DNA from: Bordetella parapertussis
Lineage (GTDB): Bacteria > Pseudomonadota > Gammaproteobacteria > Burkholderiales > Burkholderiaceae_B
NCBI GenBank assembly: GCA_945882005.1
Contig: CAMCWG010000049.1
Span: forward strand, 1-13,297
DNA: 13,297 bases
Direction: 5' to 3'
The translations under genes were made by a program, and so were the position numbers. Under the pieces are notes generated by a model. The model searched no databases. It saw only the letters and a list, made by a program, of their open reading frames with translations, and was not told where the DNA came from. Within the stretch, counting starts at the first letter, position 1. Each line of letters opens with the position of its first letter. Shown piece by piece: positions 1 to 7,591 of the stretch.

Positions 1-33
1 GTCACACAACATCTGAACCAGGCAGGATACTGA
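1..33 (+). CDS. Possible 3' end of an upstream gene
   Basis: An open frame runs from the window edge through ten codons to a TGA at 31-33, directly before the ttcA GTG start at 35. The spacing is what one expects of a tightly packed operon, so this may be the tail of the gene upstream of ttcA. The residues ([10 protein letters not shown]) are too few to identify a family, and a chance open frame of this length is common. Confidence 0.25.
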   Translation, partial: VTQHLNQAGY

Positions 34-34
34 C

Positions 35-1009
35 GTGCACCCCGTCAACATGGACACAACGCAAACCAAAGGATTTTCTGAGGAGCGTCAGCGCCTCGAG
101 CAAAACAAACTATCCAAGCGTTTAATGCGTGAGGCTGGTCGAGCGATTACGGACTACCACATGATCGAAGCAGGCGACCGCGTGATGGTCTGCTTATCCG
201 GCGGCAAAGATTCTTATGCCATGCTCGATATTCTGATGACTTTACGCCAACGCGCCCCCATTGAATTCGAGATCGTTGCTGTCAATCTTGATCAAAAGCA
301 GCCCGGCTTCCCCGCTGACATTCTTCCCGAATATTTGACGAAACTAGACATACCATTTCACATCGAGACACGAGACACCTATTCCATCGTCAAACGTCTT
401 ATACCCGAGGGCAAGACGACCTGCTCGCTCTGTTCGCGCTTACGGCGAGGCATTCTGTACCGTGTCGCGAGCGAATTGGGCGCGACAAAGATTGCACTCG
501 GCCATCATCGAGACGATATTCTCGCAACGTTCTTTTTGAATATGTTTTATGGGGCAAAGCTCAAGGCGATGCCTCCAAAGCTTGTGTCGGACGATGGACG
601 GCACACCGTGATTCGCCCGCTCGCCTACATCACCGAAGCTGATCTCATCGCCTACGCGCAAGTCAAGCAATTCCCGATCATTCCGTGCAATCTTTGCGGC
701 TCTCAAGAAAATCTGAAACGCAAAGAGATCGGCGAAATGCTTGCGCAATGGGACAAGAAGGACCCGGGTCGTGCCTGGAATAGCTTTAAGGCTTTAGCAA
801 ATATCGCGCCGTCACATTTGATGGACACGACACTCTTTGATTTTGTGGGACTTAAACCGGATGGTGTCGCTAATCCACAAGGAGATACAGCGTTTGATGC
901 TCCGGAAACGACACCCGATCGGACGCAGGACGCGTGCGGATCAGGCTCCGTCGGTACCCATCCAGCGTGGCCCATTCACATCGATACCGACCATTTCAAG
1001 AATACGTGA
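35..1009 (+). CDS. ttcA: tRNA 2-thiocytidine(32) synthetase TtcA
   Basis: TtcA is an ATP-dependent cytosolic enzyme that puts sulfur on C32 of certain tRNAs, using an Fe-S cluster. The PP-loop ATP-binding motif SGGKDS is at residues 55-60. The two cysteine pairs typical of the family are visible: C130/C133 in CSLC and C218/C221 in CNLC. At 324 aa it is close to the family length (E. coli about 311), with a low-complexity C-terminal tail after about residue 275. The start taken is GTG at 35, which has an AGGCAGGA ribosome site at 20-27. An in-frame ATG at 50 (residue 6) is a credible alternative but has no site at good spacing. Its last 69 bases overlap the 3' end of convergent ubiX, so the variable tail is encoded on DNA that is also coding on the other strand. 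Family assignment is secure; the exact start is less so. Confidence 0.95.
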   Translation: MHPVNMDTTQTKGFSEERQRLEQNKLSKRLMREAGRAITDYHMIEAGDRVMVCLSGGKDSYAMLDILMTLRQRAPIEFEIVAVNLDQKQPGFPADILPEYLTKLDIPFHIETRDTYSIVKRLIPEGKTTCSLCSRLRRGILYRVASELGATKIALGHHRDDILATFFLNMFYGAKLKAMPPKLVSDDGRHTVIRPLAYITEADLIAYAQVKQFPIIPCNLCGSQENLKRKEIGEMLAQWDKKDPGRAWNSFKALANIAPSHLMDTTLFDFVGLKPDGVANPQGDTAFDAPETTPDRTQDACGSGSVGTHPAWPIHIDTDHFKNT

Positions 1010-1519
1010 AACGGTGTGGTCCACCATTTCCTCGATAGACTTGGGGCGATGGTAGAACGCAGGCAGTGGTGGGAAAATAATGCCTCCCATCTCAGTGATA
1101 GACGTCATGTTTCGCAGGTGCGCCAGATTAAAAGGCGTCTCGCGTACAACCATCACCAGCTTCCGACGCTCTTTTAGGGTCACGTCCGCTGCGCGAGTAA
1201 TCAGGTTGTCTGACAATCCAATCGCCACTGCAGCGAGCGTTCGCATCGAACAGGGCACGACAACCATCCCGGCGGTTTCAAAGGCGCCACTCGCTATAGT
1301 TGCGCCCACATCGCGAATGCTGTGCACCTTATCAGCCAGCGCGTAAACCTCGTGACGACCAATATCAAGCTCATGCTTAATATTTAGGACGCCCGAGCCC
1401 GATACGATCAGATGTGTCTCTACGTCTGGGGCATTCGCCCGCAAGGTTTGCATCATGCGAATCGCGTAGAGCGATCCAGTCGCTCCCGTGACACCGATGA
1501 CTAAACGACGTTTACTCAC
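941..1519 (-). CDS. ubiX: Flavin prenyltransferase UbiX
   Basis: UbiX joins dimethylallyl phosphate to FMN, making the prenylated FMN cofactor that the decarboxylase UbiD needs in ubiquinone synthesis. No ubiD lies in this window. The 192-aa length fits the family. The N-terminal flavin-binding loop GVTGATGS is at residues 9-16, SMRT at 91-94, the RETP segment at 126-129, and the FYHRP segment near 155-159 carries the conserved tyrosine. The start is GTG at 1519-1517. It overlaps the grxD stop by four bases (GTGA), which indicates translational coupling with grxD. The gene is the last of the leftward hemA-prfA-prmC-grxD-ubiX string. Its 3' end overlaps that of ttcA by 69 bp. I see no hairpin terminator between the two convergent genes. 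Confidence 0.95.
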   Translation of the reverse strand: MSKRRLVIGVTGATGSLYAIRMMQTLRANAPDVETHLIVSGSGVLNIKHELDIGRHEVYALADKVHSIRDVGATIASGAFETAGMVVVPCSMRTLAAVAIGLSDNLITRAADVTLKERRKLVMVVRETPFNLAHLRNMTSITEMGGIIFPPLPAFYHRPKSIEEMVDHTVSRILEMVGIDVNGPRWMGTDGA

Positions 1520-1842
1520 TCGGTTGCGCCTGCTTGCACCAGTGCAGTTTTCAGTTCGCCGCTCGCATTCATTTCACCCATAATGTCTGAGCCGCCGATG
1601 AATTCGCCACCGACGTACAGCTGGGGAATCGTTGGCCATTGAGAGAAAGTTTTGATCCCGCTACGCACTTCCTCGTCTTCGAGCACATTGACTGTGACGA
1701 GCTTGGTGACCCCATTGCTTTTTAAGATTTCAATTGCACGACCAGAAAATCCACACTGAGGGAATTGGGCTGTTCCTTTCATGAACAGCACCACTGGATT
1801 ATTGGTTACGGTTTCACGGATAAATGTTTGAACGTCGCTCAT
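1516..1842 (-). CDS. grxD: Monothiol glutaredoxin, Grx4/GrxD type
   Basis: This 108-aa protein is a single-domain monothiol glutaredoxin. Such proteins bind a glutathione-ligated [2Fe-2S] cluster as dimers and act in Fe-S cluster delivery and iron sensing. The signature CGFS is at residues 30-33, preceded by the conserved Lys22 of MKGT. The WPTIPQLYV segment (69-77) contains the cis-proline loop, and GGSDI at 83-87 completes the glutathione site. The ATG at 1842 has an AGGG ribosome site five bases upstream. A 79-bp AT-rich gap separates it from prmC. ubiX begins inside its stop codon. Family and length leave little doubt. Confidence 0.95.
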   Translation of the reverse strand: MSDVQTFIRETVTNNPVVLFMKGTAQFPQCGFSGRAIEILKSNGVTKLVTVNVLEDEEVRSGIKTFSQWPTIPQLYVGGEFIGGSDIMGEMNASGELKTALVQAGATE

Positions 1843-1921
1843 GATGACCCTACAAAGATGATAGTTTGATTGGAAAATAGCGGTAAAAGTATTCTAAGAA
1901 GTAAGTAGAACAATAAAACAA

Positions 1922-2743
1922 TTATAAGTTCCGCAACGTCCCGCCGGTGACTCTGGGTAAACCGGCTAAATCTGGGAATGTTTGTACGTTTTCAAACCCA
2001 CTACTTTCGAGGATTTGAGCCACATCTGACGCCTGCTCAAAACCGTGCTCGAGCCAAACGGCGCCCGTTTGAGCGAGCCTAGACACTGCACCCGTAGCGA
2101 TAATTCGCAAGGCGCCTAAGCCATCACCATGCTCGGTGAGCGCATCCTTTGGCTCAAAACGCAGATCCCCTTGCGTTAAGTGCGCATCAGTTGCCGCAAT
2201 ATACGGGGGGTTTGAGACGATCACATCAAATTGCCCTTCCGACGGTAGGGCTTCATACCAATTCCCCTGCCAGAACTGCACCTTCGCACCCAAGGCGTGG
2301 GCGTTACGTTGTGCCATCGCAATCGCTGCTACGCTCTGATCCGATGCCACGACCATCGCGTCAGGCCTTTCTAGCGCAACGCTCACGGCTATCGCGCCAC
2401 TTCCTGTCCCGAGGTCTAGTATTCGAGGATGCTGCATGCCGCGACAAGATTTCAGTACAAGCTCGACCAGCAGCTCGGTCTCAGGTCTAGGGATCAATAC
2501 GTCAGGGGATACTTCGAATCGATGCCCCATGAACTCGCGTACGCCAACCAGATAGGCCATTGGAGTGCCCTGACGCCGTTGCGCCGCCAAAGTCAAGAAT
2601 GAGGCAGCCTGCTCAGCGGAAACTGGATCCGTGTCATGTGCCAACAGCCATTCTCGCGATCTCTGCAGCACATGCTCAAGCAGCATGCGCGCCTCAAGCC
2701 TAGGCAGACCGCAGATTTGCGCGAGTAACTGCGCCGTCTGCAT
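1922..2743 (-). CDS. prmC: Peptide chain release factor N5-glutamine methyltransferase
   Basis: PrmC (HemK) transfers a methyl group from S-adenosylmethionine to the glutamine of the GGQ motif in release factors, which they need for efficient peptide release. The SAM-binding motif DLGTGSG is at residues 110-116 and the catalytic NPPY motif at 178-181. The IPRPETE segment (84-90) at the start of the catalytic domain is also typical. Length (273 aa) is normal. The ATG shares its A with the TAA stop of prfA (TAATG), so enzyme and substrate are made from coupled reading frames. This prfA-prmC arrangement is widespread in bacteria. Confidence 0.95.
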   Translation of the reverse strand: MQTAQLLAQICGLPRLEARMLLEHVLQRSREWLLAHDTDPVSAEQAASFLTLAAQRRQGTPMAYLVGVREFMGHRFEVSPDVLIPRPETELLVELVLKSCRGMQHPRILDLGTGSGAIAVSVALERPDAMVVASDQSVAAIAMAQRNAHALGAKVQFWQGNWYEALPSEGQFDVIVSNPPYIAATDAHLTQGDLRFEPKDALTEHGDGLGALRIIATGAVSRLAQTGAVWLEHGFEQASDVAQILESSGFENVQTFPDLAGLPRVTGGTLRNL

Positions 2744-3825
2744 TATGCGTCGTCACCCAGGGCTGCAAGTTGTTCAGCTTGGTGCTCAGCAATTAAAGCA
2801 CCGGTCACTTCGCTCAGATCACCCTCCATAATCGCACCCAGCTTATAAAGCGTCAGGTTGATGCGATGGTCCGTCAAGCGACCCTGCGGAAAGTTGTAAG
2901 TACGAATGCGCTCAGAGCGATCGCCGGTCCCCACAAGGCTCTTGCGTGTTGCCGCTTCCTTGTCGTGTCGCTCTCGCTGCACTTTGTCTTTCAACCGCGC
3001 GGCAAGCACTTGCATTGCTTTGTCTTTATTTCGATGCTGTGAGCGATCATCCTGGCACTCCACCACCAAACCAGTCGGCAAGTGCGTTATGCGCACGGCA
3101 GAGTCCGTTTTGTTAATGTGTTGACCACCCGCACCACTGGCCCGGAACGTATCAATCCGCAGCTCGCTCGGGTTAATCACGATTTCTGTTGCGGCATCAG
3201 CTTCAGGCATGACGGCCACCGTGCATGCCGAGGTGTGAATCCGGCCCTGTGCCTCGGTTGCAGGCACACGTTGCACACGATGCGCTCCCGATTCAAACTT
3301 TAAACGTCCGTAAGCACCCTCTCCGTCTAAGCGCACAATCACTTCTTTGTAGCCACCCAGTTCCGAGGCGCTTTCAGACATCAATTCCACTTTCCAGCCC
3401 TGCTGTTCGGCATAGCGTGTGTACATGCGCAATAGATCGCCAGAAAATAAGGCGCTCTCATCACCGCCTGTACCCGCCCGAATTTCCAAGAACACACTAC
3501 GTCCATCATCGGGGTCGCGCGGCAATAGCTGTAACTGCAACTCAGCGCCCAGCTTTTCGATACGGACCTTGCAATCCTCAATCTCATCCAAGGCCATCGC
3601 CTTCATCTCGGGATCTTCGAGCATTTCTCGTGCGCCCGCCAGATCTGACTCAGCCGACTCAAACGCCTCAAACGCTTTGACGACAGGCTCAAGCTCCGAG
3701 CGCTCACGCGATAACTTTCGAAACTGATTCATGTCGTTTGCCGCATCGGGCTCTGCCAGCAAGGCGTCAAGCTCAACCAATCTTCGGGACAAATGCTCTA
3801 GACGAGAGCGCATTGAAGGTTTCAT
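2743..3825 (-). CDS. prfA: Peptide chain release factor 1
   Basis: RF1 recognises UAA and UAG stop codons on the ribosome and triggers release of the peptide. The codon-reading tripeptide is PAT at residues 188-190, the PxT form that marks RF1 rather than RF2 (SPF). The catalytic GGQ is at 233-235, with Gln235 as the target of PrmC, which is encoded immediately downstream. Length is 360 aa, as in E. coli. The start at 3825 is preferred over the in-frame ATG at residue 5 because the MKPS opening matches that of other RF1 proteins, although the ribosome site is weak. An 82-bp spacer separates it from hemA upstream. Confidence 0.97.
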   Translation of the reverse strand: MKPSMRSRLEHLSRRLVELDALLAEPDAANDMNQFRKLSRERSELEPVVKAFEAFESAESDLAGAREMLEDPEMKAMALDEIEDCKVRIEKLGAELQLQLLPRDPDDGRSVFLEIRAGTGGDESALFSGDLLRMYTRYAEQQGWKVELMSESASELGGYKEVIVRLDGEGAYGRLKFESGAHRVQRVPATEAQGRIHTSACTVAVMPEADAATEIVINPSELRIDTFRASGAGGQHINKTDSAVRITHLPTGLVVECQDDRSQHRNKDKAMQVLAARLKDKVQRERHDKEAATRKSLVGTGDRSERIRTYNFPQGRLTDHRINLTLYKLGAIMEGDLSEVTGALIAEHQAEQLAALGDDA

Positions 3826-3907
3826 AAATATCGTTTTACTATTTTATTTAGGGAGTATGCACAGACAAGTGCAAGTCGGGCGCAAGAACGCAATTGATGC
3901 AGCGTCG

Positions 3908-5182
3908 CTAACGCCGATCCGTACCCGAAGGAAACAACCGCGGCAGCCAATGCAACAGTTCTTGGCGCTCAGTCACGTCACTTTGATTTAGCGCAGTCAT
4001 GGTGCCATGCAGATATTTTTGCGTCAGACCATGTGCTAGTTGTTCAAGCACAGCCTCGGGGGACTCACCCTTGGCCAACAGACGTTTAGCGCGCTCAAGC
4101 TCAAGGGCTTGAATGGATTGGGCCGTCGACTGCAATTCACGAATCACAGGCACATTGGCACGCACCTGCATCCAGTGCATAAAGTTTCTTACACGGGCAT
4201 CAATGATCGCTTCGGCCTGTACGACCGCTGCACGCCGTGCGTCGGTACCACTTTGCACAACCGCACCTAAATCGTCGACAGAATATAGGTAGACGTCATC
4301 AAGCTGCGCGACTTCTGGCTCAATGTCGCGTGGCACAGCCAAATCCACCATCACCATCGGCTTGCGTTTACGCTGACGCGTTGCACGCTCAACCATTCCT
4401 AAACCAAGTAATGGCAAGGTACTGGCCGTACAGGACACCACAACATCAAACTGCGCCAGCCGATCAGGCAGATCCGCTAAACGTATCGTGCTGGCAGAAA
4501 AGCGATTCGCTAGATTTTCAGCGCGTTCGAGGGTTCTATTGGCAACAACAATTGAAGCGGGTTGCCGTGCCGCGAAGTGCGTCGCGCAAAGCTCAATCAT
4601 TTCGCCAGCGCCAATGAACAACACTTTGCATTGCGCTAAATCACCGAACACCCGCTCGGCTAAACGTACCGCGGCCGCCGCCATTGATACGGATTGCGCG
4701 CCAATCGCTGTGGTTGAACGCACCTCTTTCGCGACCGAGAAGGTGCGCTGAAACAATTGATGCAATAAGGTCCCCAGCGCACCGACTTCTTCGGCGGCAC
4801 GCACGGCGTCTTTCATTTGACCGAGGATTTGAGGCTCGCCCAGCACCATTGAGTCAAGTCCACTTGCCACTCTAAATGCATGACGCACGGCTTCGTCGCG
4901 ACCATGCAGATACACGTGCGGCGCTAGCGCACCGGCTTCAATCTTGTTGAAGTCGGCCAGCCAGCTTGGCAGCTGATCCGCCACATGGGGCTCAGCCGCG
5001 CAGTACAGCTCCGTGCGATTACAGGTCGATAGGATTGCCGCCTCTTTGACTGCACCACCGAATGCCTGTCGCAAAGCATTGAGTGCTGGCTGCACAAGAT
5101 CTTCGGGCAGGGACACACGCTCGCGCACCGAGACCGGAGCCGAGACATGGTTTAAACCCAAAGCGAGAACGCTGACCGACAT
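3908..5182 (-). CDS. hemA: Glutamyl-tRNA reductase
   Basis: HemA reduces the glutamate on Glu-tRNA(Glu) to glutamate-1-semialdehyde with NADPH, the first committed step of C5-pathway haem synthesis. The catalytic Cys54 lies in [10 protein letters not shown] (51-60). [15 protein letters not shown] (108-122) is a hallmark of the family, and the NADPH-binding GAGEM loop is at 191-195. The C-terminal helical part carries the dimerisation domain. At 424 aa it has normal length. The ATG at 5182 gives the expected [12 protein letters not shown] opening, but no strong ribosome site precedes it. It heads the leftward cluster and diverges from the Bug receptor gene across 77 bp that must hold both promoters. 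Confidence 0.96.
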   Translation of the reverse strand: MSVSVLALGLNHVSAPVSVRERVSLPEDLVQPALNALRQAFGGAVKEAAILSTCNRTELYCAAEPHVADQLPSWLADFNKIEAGALAPHVYLHGRDEAVRHAFRVASGLDSMVLGEPQILGQMKDAVRAAEEVGALGTLLHQLFQRTFSVAKEVRSTTAIGAQSVSMAAAAVRLAERVFGDLAQCKVLFIGAGEMIELCATHFAARQPASIVVANRTLERAENLANRFSASTIRLADLPDRLAQFDVVVSCTASTLPLLGLGMVERATRQRKRKPMVMVDLAVPRDIEPEVAQLDDVYLYSVDDLGAVVQSGTDARRAAVVQAEAIIDARVRNFMHWMQVRANVPVIRELQSTAQSIQALELERAKRLLAKGESPEAVLEQLAHGLTQKYLHGTMTALNQSDVTERQELLHWLPRLFPSGTDRR

Positions 5183-5244
5183 GAATGCTGTGGCTGAGAA
5201 TTTATTAGGGGCGAGACTGAAATGAATATGTCATTATAGGGCGC

Positions 5245-5254
5245 AGAGGAGGAG
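5245..5254 (+). promoter_or_regulatory. Strong ribosome binding site of the Bug receptor gene
   Basis: The purine run AGAGGAGGAG ends five bases before the ATG at 5260. It is the strongest Shine-Dalgarno match near any gene in the window and fixes the start of the receptor gene. Confidence 0.75.
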
Positions 5255-5259
5255 TACCC

Positions 5260-6243
5260 ATGCGTTTAAACATAAAAGTCCTTACAAGCACCCTACTATT
5301 TTTGAGCCAAGTTCTCGGATTTGGCTCTAGTTACGCCCAAGATAGCTACCCAAACAAGCCAATTCGGATCGTGGTGGCCTACCCCGCGGCTGGTTCGACC
5401 GATATTGTTGCGCGCCTTTTTGGGCAGGAACTGAGCACGAAGCTCGGACAACCCGTCGTGATCGACAACAAAGCAGGCGCCGGTACGCTCATTGGCACAG
5501 AATTTGTTATTCGGGCAGCGCCTGACGGCTACACGTTGTTTATGGGCACGCCAGCAACCGTTATCACGCCCCTACTGCACAAGACGCCAACCTACGATGC
5601 GGTTAAGGACTTACAGCCCATTAGTCTAGCCACAACCCAATCGATGGGCGTACTGGTCTCGAACAAACTCGGTGTCGCCTCGATTCCAGAGCTCGTCAAG
5701 TACGCCCAAGCGAATCCGGGCAAAGTGAATTTTGCGTCCTCGGGTAACGGCTCGGCTCAGCATCTGGCCGCCGAAGCACTAAACGATTCCGCAAAAATCA
5801 ACATGCTGCATATTCCTTATAAAGGAGCGGGAAACGCCATCAATGACCTGGTTTCCGGTCGTATCGATGTGATGATCACTTCGCTTGTGGGCAATATGAT
5901 GGACTACGTTGCCGAGGGGCGCATCAAGCTCATCGCGACCACTGGCCCTGAGCGCAGCAGCTTCTTGACTAATGTGCCAACCGTGACTGAGGGTGGTGTG
6001 CCGAATTTCGGGATTCGTACATGGACCGCTCTGTTTGCCCCGGCAAATACGCCGCCAGCCATCATCGCCAAGATAAATCAAGCAATGGAAGCGATCAAGA
6101 AAGACGGCGTTATCCAAAAGAAGATTGAAGCCCAGGCCATGGACGTCACTATTATGTCCCCAGCGGCTGTGAGCAAGATGCTTGTCGAAGAGCGCGACTT
6201 CTATGGTGCGATTCTGAAACGCACCAATGCAAAGTTAGACTGA
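5260..6243 (+). CDS. Bug-family tripartite tricarboxylate transporter substrate-binding protein
   Basis: This is a periplasmic solute-binding protein of the Bug (Bordetella uptake gene, TctC-like) family, 327 aa long. An N-terminal signal peptide covers about residues 1-26, with likely cleavage after SSYA. The mature protein begins with the typical YPNKPIRIVVAYPAAG run, followed by the AGSTD loop with Asp48 and the APDGYTL segment (87-93) that lines the ligand pocket. Ligands in this family are small carboxylic acids, amides or vitamins; the substrate cannot be read from the sequence. No tctA/tctB membrane genes are adjacent, so it is one of the many orphan receptors common in Burkholderiales. 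The next feature downstream is tRNA-Phe, 41 bp after the stop. Confidence 0.93.
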   Translation: MRLNIKVLTSTLLFLSQVLGFGSSYAQDSYPNKPIRIVVAYPAAGSTDIVARLFGQELSTKLGQPVVIDNKAGAGTLIGTEFVIRAAPDGYTLFMGTPATVITPLLHKTPTYDAVKDLQPISLATTQSMGVLVSNKLGVASIPELVKYAQANPGKVNFASSGNGSAQHLAAEALNDSAKINMLHIPYKGAGNAINDLVSGRIDVMITSLVGNMMDYVAEGRIKLIATTGPERSSFLTNVPTVTEGGVPNFGIRTWTALFAPANTPPAIIAKINQAMEAIKKDGVIQKKIEAQAMDVTIMSPAAVSKMLVEERDFYGAILKRTNAKLD

Positions 6244-6264
6244 GCGGGCGTCGGTAAATTGGTG

Positions 6265-6270
6265 TATCAT
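6265..6270 (+). promoter_or_regulatory. Possible -10 box of the tRNA-Phe promoter
   Basis: TATCAT lies 15 bases before the tRNA and is followed by the GC-rich stretch TCCGCCC. That is the kind of discriminator found at growth-regulated stable RNA promoters. I find no convincing -35 box at the right distance, so this is a suggestion only. Confidence 0.3.
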
Positions 6271-6284
6271 TCCGCCCTTCAGAT

Positions 6285-6360
6285 GGCCCGGTAGCTCAGT
6301 CGGTAGAGCAGAGGATTGAAAATCCTTGTGTCGGTGGTTCGATTCCGCCCCGGGCCACCA
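6285..6360 (+). tRNA. tRNA-Phe (anticodon GAA)
   Basis: The full cloverleaf can be paired by eye. The acceptor stem GGCCCGG (6285-6291) pairs with CCGGGCC (6350-6356), the D arm is closed by GCTC/GAGC, and the anticodon arm 6311-6327 has the 7-base loop TTGAAAA with GAA at 6318-6320. The T arm 6333-6349 has the loop TTCGATT. Discriminator A6357 and an encoded CCA at 6358-6360 complete it. It is the only intact copy and the anchor of the repeat array to its right: its 3' half recurs at 7026-7074, about 7545-7591 and about 11618-11657. Confidence 0.98.
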
Positions 6361-6408
6361 TCTGAAACTGAAAAAACCCCTGCGTTCGCGCTGGGGTTTT
6401 TGCTTTTG
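6335..6408 (+). repeat. Long direct repeat, copy 1 (tRNA 3' end plus terminator)
   Basis: These 74 bases run from the T arm of tRNA-Phe through CCA, the linker and the terminator. They recur at 7566-7640 with a single extra T in the T-run as the only difference. Weaker similarity continues about 15 bases further (CTTGT, ACTG). The repeat extends some 48 bp beyond the tRNA gene itself. Confidence 0.95.
6372..6401 (+). terminator. Intrinsic terminator of tRNA-Phe (T1)
   Basis: The stem is AAAAACCCC-T-GCG with loop TTCG and CGC-T-GGGGTTTTT. Seven GC pairs are interrupted by one T-T mismatch, and an A/T tract on both sides makes it able to act in both directions. It lies 11 bases after the tRNA CCA. 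Confidence 0.9.
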
Positions 6409-6446
6409 TCGGCTTGTAACTGGATGTTTCTGCCGCTGCCCAGTTA

Positions 6447-6475
6447 TTGCCAAACTCAATATCAACGCCTAGCAT
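6447..6475 (+). promoter_or_regulatory. Possible promoter of the toxin-antitoxin pair
   Basis: TTGCCA (6447-6452) and TAGCAT (6470-6475) are separated by 17 bases and match the sigma-70 boxes 5/6 and 4/6. Transcription would begin at about 6482, giving a very short leader, which would favour the antitoxin ATG at 6491 over that at 6482. Unproven. Confidence 0.3.
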
Positions 6476-6481
6476 TGGGGT

Positions 6482-6721
6482 ATGCCAAAGATGAGCTTAG
6501 AACTAACAGATTCCTTACAGTCCTTTGTTGACTCAGCATCAAGTCAACAGGGCTTTGTCTCGACTAACCAATATGTTCTTCATGTCTTACAAAAAGAGCA
6601 GGATCGAGATCGTCTTCGGGCGCTGATCGAAGAAGCTGAAGCCTCTCCCTCGCAAGAGATTGATGTCGAGAGTTACATCGCAACTCTTAGACACAGCTTT
6701 CATACCAAAAAAGACCTTTGA
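6482..6721 (+). CDS. ParD/CopG-type antitoxin
   Basis: This 79-aa protein looks like a ParD antitoxin. The N-terminal MSLELTDSLQSFVDS segment has the ribbon-helix-helix strand and first helix, the TNQYVLHVLQKEQDRDRLRAL segment the second helix and linker, and the acidic remainder the toxin-binding tail. In this family the N-terminal half dimerises and binds the operator, and the C-terminal half wraps the toxin. The start may be ATG 6482 or, giving the family-like MSLELTD opening, ATG 6491; neither has a well-spaced ribosome site. Its TGA overlaps the start of the downstream toxin gene by four bases (TTGA). No homologue search was possible, so naming stays at family level. Confidence 0.82.
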   Translation: MPKMSLELTDSLQSFVDSASSQQGFVSTNQYVLHVLQKEQDRDRLRALIEEAEASPSQEIDVESYIATLRHSFHTKKDL

Positions 6722-7035
6722 CTAAAAGGTCTCTCGCTCTCAACCCCGGAGCTGATTTTGATATTAAAGATGTTCTCAGTCACTACCAAGCACAACAGGC
6801 CTTTCAAGCTGGGGAGGCTTTTCTAATCGAATTAGACAGATGCTTGAAATTTGTACAGACTTTTCCAAAAGCTGGATCATTACGGCTGGGTCATGAAGTG
6901 GGTCGTCGCAACATTCACACTTGGCCAATGAATAAATTTCCGTTTTTGCTTCTATACAAAGAAACTCAAAGTCATGTGGATGTTTTGCGGGTCTTACATC
7001 AGAGCAGCGATATTCCGAGATGGTTGAAGGATTGA
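6718..7035 (+). CDS. ParE/RelE-superfamily toxin
   Basis: This 105-aa protein fits the ParE branch of the RelE/ParE toxins. It has an N-terminal helical pair (FDIKDVLSHYQAQQAFQAGE), a central FPKAGS segment followed by charged strands (LRLGHEVGRRNIHTWP), and the closing signature DVLRVLHQSSDIP at 88-100. ParE proteins inhibit DNA gyrase; whether this one does is not shown. Translation begins at a TTG (6718-6720) inside the antitoxin stop, so the pair is coupled. Oddly, its TGA stop (7033-7035) falls inside a remnant of the tRNA-Phe anticodon loop, so its last codons are shared with the repeat. An intrinsic terminator follows at 7084-7107. Confidence 0.82.
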   Translation: MTKRSLALNPGADFDIKDVLSHYQAQQAFQAGEAFLIELDRCLKFVQTFPKAGSLRLGHEVGRRNIHTWPMNKFPFLLLYKETQSHVDVLRVLHQSSDIPRWLKD

Positions 7036-7074
7036 ACATCTTCAAGCCCCGGTCGATTCCGCCCCGGGTCACCA
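7026..7074 (+). repeat. tRNA-Phe 3'-half remnant, copy 2 (attachment site)
   Basis: This copy is collinear with the intact tRNA from the anticodon stem to CCA. AGGATTGAA (7028-7036) matches the anticodon arm exactly, including GAA, and CGATTCCGCCCCGGG (7054-7068) matches the T arm and acceptor. It ends GTCACCA instead of GCCACCA, and about two bases are missing between the arms (the T loop lost one T), so it cannot be a working tRNA. It overlaps the end of the ParE gene. Confidence 0.9.
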
Positions 7075-7083
7075 AGAAACACC

Positions 7084-7107
7084 AAAACCACCTTCGGGTG
7101 GTTTTTT
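7084..7107 (+). terminator. Intrinsic terminator after copy 2 (T2)
   Basis: The hairpin AAAACCACC-TTCG-GGTGGTTTT is perfect over nine pairs and followed by more T. Apart from the TTCG loop, its sequence differs from T1. It ends the ParDE transcript and sits ten bases after the tRNA-like CCA, the same layout as at the intact tRNA. Confidence 0.9.
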
Positions 7108-7152
7108 CATTTGTGAGGCGAGATAATTCAAGCTATCAATTTGAGGTTGCTT

Positions 7153-7551
7153 ATGAATCCGAATGCAAAAGAAGTTATTGAAAAATGCGCCCGTGAATCT
7201 CATGCCGGTCTTCTAACCTTCCCAGAAGCATTGGGTCGCTTAATTGAGGTTGGCGTCGAATCATATTTCGCTGATTATCGAAATCAATCAACCACATATT
7301 ATTTGTCAAGCAATGAGGCCATCAGTATTCCTATGGAGATGCCCTCAATTGAAATTCCAAACCCATTTAATAAAGATGGTGTTGTTTAAGCTATTCGCGG
7401 TGCTCAAAGTGATGCGGTGAGATATCCTGAATTTCTTAAGTTAACAATGACTGCTGGCTGTATTGGATACATCGTTTGGATAACGGGAAGGCATGTGAGC
7501 TATTTCGGGCGGCAAGGCGAAGTCCATATTGAGTATTTTCCACAAGGATGA
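7153..7551 (+). pseudogene. DUF1398-family gene with one in-frame stop
   Basis: The frame from ATG 7153 encodes 78 residues to a TAA at 7387-7389. It then stays open in the same frame for 53 more codons to TGA 7549-7551. The first part (CARESHAGLLTFPEALGRL, GVESYFADYR, TTYYL) and the second part (AIRGAQSDAV, PEFLKLTMTAGCIGY, VSYFGRQGEVHIEYFP) are both recognisable pieces of one DUF1398 protein (the YbcV-like 'phage envelope' family, function unknown). The joined length of about 132 is normal for the family. ATG 7153 is preferred to an upstream TTG at 7141 because GAGG lies at good distance before it. One base change, for example from CAA, GAA or AAA, explains the stop. Readthrough or a sequence error are alternatives. 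The final TGA lies in tRNA-like sequence. Confidence 0.78.
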
Positions 7552-7591
7552 GAGCTCCTAGGTCTTGGTTCGATTCCGCCCCGGGCCACCA
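7545..7591 (+). repeat. tRNA-Phe 3'-half remnant, copy 3 (attachment site)
   Basis: From 7566 it equals the intact gene through CCA (7591) and on to 7640. Upstream of that it is diverged but still collinear: AGGA and TCCT can pair around a 7-base loop (TGAGAGC), as in a tRNA anticodon arm. The spacing to the T arm is two bases shorter than in the intact gene. The DUF1398 stop codon lies in this part. Confidence 0.88.

Noticed and set aside
3225..3680. Plus-strand ORF of 151 codons inside prfA
   Set aside because: It is a shadow frame of prfA: Arg/Pro/His-rich low-quality composition and no family pattern.
6235..6465. Minus-strand ORF of 76 codons across tRNA-Phe and its terminator
   Set aside because: It is the antisense translation of the tRNA gene and terminator. 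Such frames (with the ESNHRHKDFQSSALPTELPG run) are a well-known annotation artefact.
7026..7074. A second tRNA-Phe gene at copy 2
   Set aside because: Only the anticodon arm to CCA is present; acceptor 5' strand and D arm are missing and the T loop has lost a base, so no cloverleaf forms.
7141..7389. 82-aa ORF starting at TTG 7141 as a complete gene
   Set aside because: ATG 7153 has the better ribosome site, and the matching C-terminal half of the family continues in frame after the TAA, so the short frame is only the first part of the gene.
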